The notes under the pieces are model-generated. The model saw nothing but the letters and a program-made list of their open reading frames with translations, made no database searches and had not been told where the DNA came from. The position numbers and the translations under genes were made by a program. This document shows positions 58,342-64,000 of a stretch of DNA of 64,000 nucleotides, one piece after another. This stretch comes from Diphasiastrum complanatum (taxonomy: Eukaryota; Streptophyta; Lycopodiopsida; Lycopodiales; Lycopodiaceae): positions 46,038,252 through 46,102,251 of the forward strand of contig CM055102.1 of the NCBI GenBank assembly GCA_029204225.1, in the 5' to 3' direction. The first letter of the stretch is position 1; every line of letters begins with the position of its first letter.

Positions 58342-58384
58342 TGGTATCAGAGCATATCAGAGCAGATACAATGGTATCAGAGCA
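58342..58384 (+). other. Triplicated primer-binding motif (copia element C)
   Basis: TGGTATCAGAGCA occurs at 58342-58354 and at 58372-58384, with a shorter TATCAGAGCAGA at 58355-58366 between them. Each core matches the initiator tRNA-Met primer site. The gag of copia element C starts about 70 bases downstream. The upstream LTR is absent. Confidence 0.8.
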
Positions 58385-58451
58385 CCTCTCTCAGCATCCT
58401 TCACACATCCATCAGCAGCCCTATCTGGAGCTTTTTCAGAAGATTAGAAGA

Positions 58452-59343
58452 TGTCGTCGATAAGCAATATTCAGTCTAAGATTAGTACGATCTTGGATAC
58501 AGAAGGTTCGAATTATTTGATCTGGAAATTAAAGACTTCACTCATACTGAAGGGCAAAGGTCTTTGGCAATGGATAGAACCAGTAGAAGAGAAGCCAATT
58601 ACTCCTAGCTAAGGACTTCAAAAATGGAGTTTGAGAAATGACAGAGCTATAGCAATTATTGTGTCTTCAGTGCATGACAACATAATGCTAGATCTTACAT
58701 CAATTTCGAACGTGAAAGAATTATGGGAAGAATTGCAAACCAAGAATGAGACTCGATCTCGTAATCAAATCATGTTCTTAGAAGACCAATTAACTTACCT
58801 ACAATGGGACGGCTGACCACTTTCATACGAAAGATAAAAGATTTGTTTATTTCTTTGCAGAATTCTGGCACAAAAAATGCAATCCCAATGGAAAAATAGC
58901 TTAGCTATTTTCTGCAAGCCCTACCCAGGTCATTCCATACAACTCGAACTTTATTGGCGAAAGTTTCAACAATGACACTTCAAAAGGCTATAGATGGAGT
59001 CAAAGCGGAAGTAGAAGCTCGCGAATGCTATGACAATAATGGTGATTCCAAAAATGCTCTATTTACTCAGAAAGATAAATCTTCAAAGAAGTCTAAGTTT
59101 AAGAGGGAGTCGTCTAAAAAGAGTGGAAACGAATCCAAAACAAATGATCAACAATTTGGAAAACAACAGAAAAATTTTGGTGATAGGACAATTTGCAACA
59201 TATGCCAAAACTGGCAAAATATTCAAGATGTCAAATTTGATGAGTCAAAGTACATAGCAGACAATGACTTAGTCGGCTATGAAATTCTCAAAAATTACTA
59301 TGAGTTACCAACAACAGAAGTAAAACAAGCAGATGATGAATGA
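58452..59343 (+). pseudogene. copia gag fused to pol linker by internal deletion (element C)
   Basis: Gag from ATG near 58452: KISTILDTEGSNYLIWKLKT, ILKGKGLWQWIEPVEEKP, a stop, IAIIVSSVHDNIMLDLTS, NQIMFLEDQLTYLQWDG, another stop, then LQALPRSFHTTRTLLAKVST. After a basic region the zinc knuckle begins CNICQN (59194-59211). It then continues in frame as WQNIQDVKFDESKYI, which belongs to the end of integrase. Protease and nearly all integrase were lost without losing frame. The stop is at 59341-59343. Confidence 0.82.
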
Positions 59344-60000
59344 CAATTACTAGATTCAGAAGGAATTCAAGATCGAGTACCTAATAAACTCAAATCACCA
59401 ACTCGAATTCTAGCAGACAAGGTCGAACCAAAAAATGCAGAATCTAATTCGAAACCTGTACAGACTGTGAGAAGATCTGAAAGACAAAGAGAACCACCAA
59501 AAAGGTTTGGTGAGGATGTTTTGACAAATATAGCCATCAAATTTTGTGGTTTCACAAACGAACCTCACATATTCGAGAAAGCTATTGATGGACCAGATAA
59601 TGATCACTGGATTCAAGCAATGGAGGACGAAATGTCATCCATGTATAAGAACAATGTATGGACACTTGCACTTATACTTGATGGAAAAAAACTAGTCAAA
59701 TGCAAGTGGATCTACAAGATCAAAATAGGTCCTGATGGAAAAAACATCAGATACAAAGCAAGGTTGGTTGCGAAAGGTTTTTCACAAAAATATGGAATCT
59801 ACTACACTGATACTTTTCTCACTGGTAGTCAAACACACATCAATGCGCTTGTTATTTGCTTATGTAGTGGCTCATGATCTCAAAATTATAAGAAGATTTA
59901 TTCATGGACCAACCACTTGGTTTCGTAAGCCAAGAATATCTAGAATTCGGATGTTACATGAATAAAAGCATCTATATCTTGTCGCAAAATATTTTCGATT
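59344..60000 (+). pseudogene. copia reverse transcriptase start (element C)
   Basis: SNSKPVQTVRRSERQREPPK, DNDHWIQAMEDEMSSMYKNN, LVKCKWIYKIKIGPDGKNIR and YKARLVAKGFSQKYGIYYTD. A frame change near 59825 gives KHTSMRLLFAYVVAHDLKII. Homology fades by 60000, before the catalytic DD, so the element is 3'-truncated. Confidence 0.85.
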
Positions 60001-60071
60001 CTTGTTCAACCTCAAAACTATTAACTATCGCAAACAATTCATGAAACACGAAACTGTATGAAGGACTATCA

Positions 60072-60385
60072 TGAATGTTGGAAAGAGAGAGGGACGAGAA
60101 GGAGCAGAAAGGTGTCACATGTTAGAAACGAAAAAATCAGCTCAAAAAGGGGTAAGACGAACACTTCTGTTCGAGTTCATTTCTCATTCGAGTTCATTTC
60201 TCGGTCATGTTCGTCTTATCCCTTTTTGAGCTAATTTTTTCGTTTCTAACATACAACACCTTTCTAATGTTGGAGAGAGAGAAAGGGATGAGAAGGAGTA
60301 GAAAGGTGTCATATGTTAGAAACGAGAAAATTAGCTCAAGAAGGGATATGACGAACATGAACGAGAAATGAACTCGAACAAAAAG
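60072..60385. repeat. Triple repeat with inverted middle copy (foldback)
   Basis: Three related copies of about 75-115 bases. The first is direct (60072-60185), the second inverted (60190-60264), the third direct (60266-60385). All contain the run GTGTCAxATGTTAGAAACGA, an AGCTCAAxAAGGG stretch and GACGAAC, allowing for strand and small changes. Adjacent copies could form a long hairpin. No protein is encoded. It may derive from LTR pieces of a nearby element. Confidence 0.85.
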
Positions 60386-61755
60386 TGTTCGTGCGCAGCG
60401 GAATGAGCTATACAACTCTCTCTGTAAGCATGATTATGCCTATTAGAATGAACAGAATGTTAGTGATGGAAATCACGGTCATTCTTGATTATGCAGCCAA
60501 ACATTAATAAATGAAGCGTCAGAAGAATAACTTGTCGCAAATAGCAAGACAAATTATGTGTCATGAATGATTCGTGAAGAGCTAGACTATGCTCGACTGA
60601 AAATTAGTCGTGAAAGATTTGTGAAAGACAAAACTAAATGTTAGTCGTCTATTATCAAAATGAGCAACTAAAAAAATCAGACAAAATGAATAATAAGCAT
60701 AGCAATATTAACACAGATCTGGACGCAGAACAAAGAACAATTATCAGATTAAGTATATAAAGTATACATGTCAATAATGTAGTAGAGCACAAGACAATAG
60801 CGGATGAAATTGCGTGTCCTACGAAGCTAATTCAATCTATAAAGGAATGAAACCTTATTACTGACAATAGAGAATCAATGCACAAGGCATCTACTTTGTC
60901 TATCTCTCTGATAAGCTTTTGATGCTAATTTACATACACTTGATCTTCAATCAATGATATCTGATCAATCAATCTCATCTCACTGAATACATAGATGGTA
61001 TTCAATATATATACACATCATGTTACAAGTGTGCAGATGAAGAAAGTACAGGGTGGATGTGTTGTTTGTAGGAGATCGTGGGTGGCTGCAGTTGTTGTCC
61101 AGTCTATTAGCGTAGCTGCATCGGGTGAGCATGAAAAGGAGGCAATGTCAGCCTTTGTTGAGGTGAATGTTGGTTGTCACCTAAACACGTTTAAAAACAT
61201 AGTGTCATGATTCCTTCGCCTGTGAGAATTTGCATGTTAATATGCAGACTGTGCGACAATGCGAGTAGATATGCAGCATGAATGGAGGCAGATTAAAATG
61301 GGATTTAGGAGAGTAGATGAAATAAATCCAAGAACGAAGAGACAAGCTATCACGAACAATTCACAAACAGAAATCATTCGAGTCTAGAAACGGAACGTTT
61401 ATTTGAATATCAATCGTCTTAACGGTTAGATCTACTGTTACAGAATTAAAAGGCCAAAAGACCTATCCTGTAATAATATAAATACATGTGCACTACTCGT
61501 TGTAACTACTCACTCAAAAGAGACACAATAGAGAAACAAGACAACAAGAGATGTATACTGATGATTCAGATTCAGAATTATAAAAATTTTCATTTTTTAT
61601 CAAAGTTTCTCAACAGATGATTTTATCAGTTATTCTAATTGTCTAAAATTGTCTCTTAATTTCACATGCTTTATTCAATCAAGGTAAAAATTGTTCTATT
61701 AGTACATGGACTAAAAACAGATCCGAAACTTTCATCATGTTCTCTGAGGAGGAAG
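60386..61755. other. Non-coding DNA, possibly LTR or leader remains
   Basis: No recognisable gene over about 1.4 kb. A 71-codon frame at 60995-61210 lacks motifs. The stretch around 61440-61560 (CTCGTTGTAACTACTCACTC, then AAGAGACACAATAGAG) resembles the transcribed part of a retrotransposon LTR, but no repeat partner was found. Confidence 0.4.
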
Positions 61756-61759
61756 AATT

Positions 61760-62570
61760 CTTAATATTTTTCCTACATGATATTCAAGTTGAAGCTCAAT
61801 CTAGATGGGTCGATAGCCAAATGGAAAGCTCGACTAGTCTTTAAGGATGCAAACAAACCTATGGAATTGACTACATTGAGATGTACAGTCCAGTCGTAAA
61901 ACTTCAGTCAATTTAATCTTTATTTGCTTTCGCAACCGCCGAAGATCTGAAAGTTTACCAGATGGATGTTCAGGTAGCCTTTTGGAATGGATATATACAA
62001 GAAGACATCTACATCTATCAACCTGAAGGTTACGTCCTTCAAGGCCAATATGTGTCTGACAACTGATGCAGAGAAGAAAGAGATGTGCAAATATGCCTAT
62101 CAATCGATAGTTGGATCAATCATGTATGCCATGGTCTACACTCAACCTGATCTAGCATTTACAGTCAGCACATTGTCACAATTTATGTCAAATCCCGGGC
62201 TACCTCACTAGAAGGCTCTACTCAGAGCACTAAGATACATTCAAGCCACTAAGCACTATGCTTTGTGAAAATATAAATGATGCCTTGACATTACTTACTT
62301 CTAATCGGGCTGGAAATGTGAACACAAGAAAATCCACATTTGACTATCTTTGCTTTCTCCAGGAGGACCCATATAATGGAATAATCGAAAGCAGAAATGC
62401 ATTTCTTTGTCCTCCACATAATCCAAATATGTCGCAGCTACCTCTGTAGTCAAAGAAATCATCTCGCTCAGAAGATTGCTTCAGGATCTTATGATCTCCC
62501 AAATCAGTCCAACTATACTCTATTGCGACAATCAAAGCTACATTGCTCTATCTCCGAACCTACAAACTAT
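61760..62570 (+). pseudogene. Ty1/copia RT-RNase H fragment (element D)
   Basis: RT pieces: KLNLDGSIAKWKARLVF near 61795, LKVYQMDVQVAFWNGYI-like degenerate sequence near 61950, then a deletion. The open part at 62080-62210 reads YQSIVGSIMYAMVYTQPDLA and FTVSTLSQFMSNPG. RNase H follows in shifting frames near 62300-62570, including KEIISLRRLLQDLMI and LYCDNQSYIALSPN. The catalytic block is missing. Confidence 0.78.
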
Positions 62571-62585
62571 ATTCCGTACGGGTTT

Positions 62586-63065
62586 AAACTTGCAGGCTCA
62601 TTGAATGATGATCATCCATTTAAGTACACTGAAGTAAAAGAAGTCATTACTGGTTTCCTGGAGGACAGTCCTGCTTAGTGATATTTCACTCAACGAGTAG
62701 GTGTTCACAAGGCCCTACTAGAAGTCTACAATGCAGGGATAGAGAATGTTTTTGGACTTTTTGCTTTTGATGTTTGTAGTTACAAACCAAATGTGCGCAA
62801 TTATGGTGGTGTGCATCTCTCTAATGAGATCAAATATCTCAGCATCGATTACTTCTCCACCGATGAAAAGAGATCCACGTTGCACTACAACACTGTAGGG
62901 AACACCGATTTTGGCAATCATTTTGATTTTTTTACAGTGACAAAAAAGCTTCAAAATTCAATGACTGGTTCTATGGCTTGTCCATATCAAAAGCCACAAC
63001 AACTTGTAAATAAATTAACTGAAATGTTTTTTCATTCTGCAGATTGGATTCTAATTTTATTGTGA
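62586..63065 (+). pseudogene. Unexplained reading frame resembling the end of a DNA methylase
   Basis: One frame of about 160 codons with only two adjacent stops (62679-62684) lies between two copia fragments. It reads LNDDHPFKYTEVKEVITGFL, VGVHKALLEVYNAGIENVFG, NYGGVHLSNEIKYLSIDYFS and TLHYNTVGNTDFGNHFDFFT. It ends CPYQKPQQLVNKLTEMFFHS followed by ADWILILL and a stop. The QKPxxLVxKLxxxFxxxxDWIL pattern resembles the segment before and into motif I of N4/N6-type DNA methyltransferases, where D-x-F-x-G-x-G would follow; here the frame ends first. No copia or gypsy domain fits. It may be a captured host or viral gene fragment, or part of another transposon. The resemblance is by eye and function is not claimed. 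Confidence 0.4.
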
Positions 63066-63079
63066 TTGAAAAAAATGTA

Positions 63080-63928
63080 ACTGAAGAAATCAAATCAGAA
63101 GAGAAATGCATCTGAGTCAGTCAAAATATGCTTGGAAAGTACTGAAGCAGTACTAATGATGGACTACAAAGAAAAGGCCACACCAATGATAGCTGGAGCA
63201 AGATTTCCCAAATACAGATGAGGAGAGACAGAAAATGGAAAGTATACCCTACCAAAACCTGATCGGTAGTATGATGTACCTCACACTTTGTACCAGACCT
63301 GATTTGGTCTTCTCTATCTATGCTTTAAGCCAATTCTCTTCAAATTCTGGCATAGCACATTGGCAAATGGCAAAATGAATTCTGCAATATCTAAAGGGTA
63401 CTGGATTAACCTACAAAGCAGAAGAAGGCAAAGTATTCGAGTTGCAACACTACAGTGATGCAAGTTGGGCGAACTGCAAAGATGACAACAAGTCCGTGAC
63501 AAGAGGATGTTCGATTGCGTGCGGAGCAGCAATCAGCTGGACATGCACGAAGCAAACCTTGGTGGCTCAATCCTCATGCGAAGCTGAATATGTCACAGTT
63601 TCAAAGATGGCAAATGAGGTAGTATGGTTGCAAATGATGTTGGAAGCAGTAGGCATATCACAAAGAAAACTATGCATGATGATGATGGATTTTCAAAGTG
63701 CCATGTATGTATCGCAGAATCATGTTTTCCATTCAAAGACAAAACATATACCTCTGAAGTACCATCATATTCGAGACTTGATCTCAAAAGGAGAGCTCAA
63801 GGTTCAGTACATAAAATCTAAAGACATGATTGCAGATTTGCTCACGAAGTCGCTCGACAAACCACTTTTCGCAAGACAAAGGAAAGCAATTGGGATAAAT
63901 ATACAAAGTTGCAAAGTTCAAGAGGGAG
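63080..63928 (+). pseudogene. Ty1/copia RT end and RNase H (element D')
   Basis: Plus-strand relative of copia B: MHLSQSKYAWKVLKQY, DYKEKATPMIAGARFP, then RNase H FELQHYSDASWANCKDDNKS, TRGCSIACGAAISWTCTKQT, LVAQSSCEAEYVTVSKMANE, VVWLQMMLEA, then frame changes, HSKTKHIPLKYHHIRDLI and IADLLTKSLDKPLFARQRKA. It ends SCKVQEGVSEI across a purine tract into an LTR start. It differs from copia B by substitutions and indels throughout. Confidence 0.87.
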
Positions 63929-64000
63929 TGTCAGAAATTGTGAACTCCCACAACTTTGTCGCAAAGCTGACGAAGCGAAACGAAGCAAAACGAAACGAAG
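63929..64000 (+). repeat. Start of copia 3' LTR (runs off the window)
   Basis: TGTCAGAAATTGTGAAC follows a purine tract (AAGAGGGAG), as in copia B at 45017 on the other strand. The window ends in a CGAAACGAAG-type short repeat within the LTR. Confidence 0.75.

Noticed and set aside
1-64000. CRISPR arrays, rRNA, tRNA genes, bacterial-type operons
   Set aside because: None seen. The tRNA-like matches are retrotransposon primer-binding sites, and the repeats are microsatellites or LTRs.

Overview
This is a piece of a large, repeat-rich land-plant nuclear genome. Two split plant genes with GT-AG introns sit among LTR retrotransposon wreckage, with traces of a LINE-type element, a hAT DNA transposon and a mitochondrial nad1 insertion. 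The sequence is AT-rich, gene-poor (two recognisable host genes in 64 kb) and has many GA/CT microsatellites. I cannot name the species. A big-genome seed-free plant or gymnosperm would fit, but that is inference.

Host genes. (1) At 1-2047 (+) lies the 3' part of an amino-acid permease of the plant BAT1/GABA-permease type (APC superfamily), in four exons; its 5' end is outside the window. (2) At 26417-39840 (+) lies a complete seven-exon gene for a small secreted leucine-rich-repeat protein of 214 residues. It is of the SERK-ectodomain-like type without a kinase (OsLRR1/AT5G21090 family). Its first intron is 7.6 kb and holds a hAT transposon split by a 5'-truncated chromodomain Ty3/gypsy element. 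Its last intron is 3.1 kb and holds a nad1 fragment, a LINE ORF1 fragment and two long CT microsatellites.

Layout. 2-7.5 kb: AT-rich intergenic DNA with a degenerate repeat and one foldback (MITE-like) hairpin. 7.6-10.4 kb: gypsy remnant 1 (-). 11.0-17.1 kb: gypsy element 2 (-), with both LTRs, PBS, PPT and a near-perfect target-site duplication but a deleted middle of pol. 18.5-20.0 kb: copia pol pseudogene (+). 21.7-25.7 kb: LINE-like ORF1 and reverse-transcriptase remnants (+), interrupted by a gypsy integrase scrap (-). 26.3-39.8 kb: the LRR gene with its intronic elements. 41.3-44.9 kb: gypsy RT/RNase H remnant (+), then an LTR-chromodomain-LTR deletion derivative next to a small apparent inversion. 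45.0-49 kb: copia B (-), fused in frame to gypsy sequence. 49-51.3 kb: gypsy gag-protease (-). 51.4-54.6 kb: a different gypsy remnant (+). 54.9-64 kb: at least four mutually truncated copia fragments (+), a triple foldback repeat, and one unexplained reading frame that resembles the end of a DNA methylase.

How it works together. The two host genes look intact at the exon level and are unrelated in function (amino-acid transport; apoplastic LRR protein). Every transposon reading frame I followed is broken by stops, frameshifts or deletions, so the mobile sequences are fossils. I found no gene cluster or new multi-gene system. The best leads are the methylase-like frame at 62.6-63.1 kb, the nested hAT/gypsy structure and complementary microsatellites in the LRR gene, the nad1 insertion, the gypsy-copia fused reading frame and the triplicated primer-binding motif at 58.34 kb.
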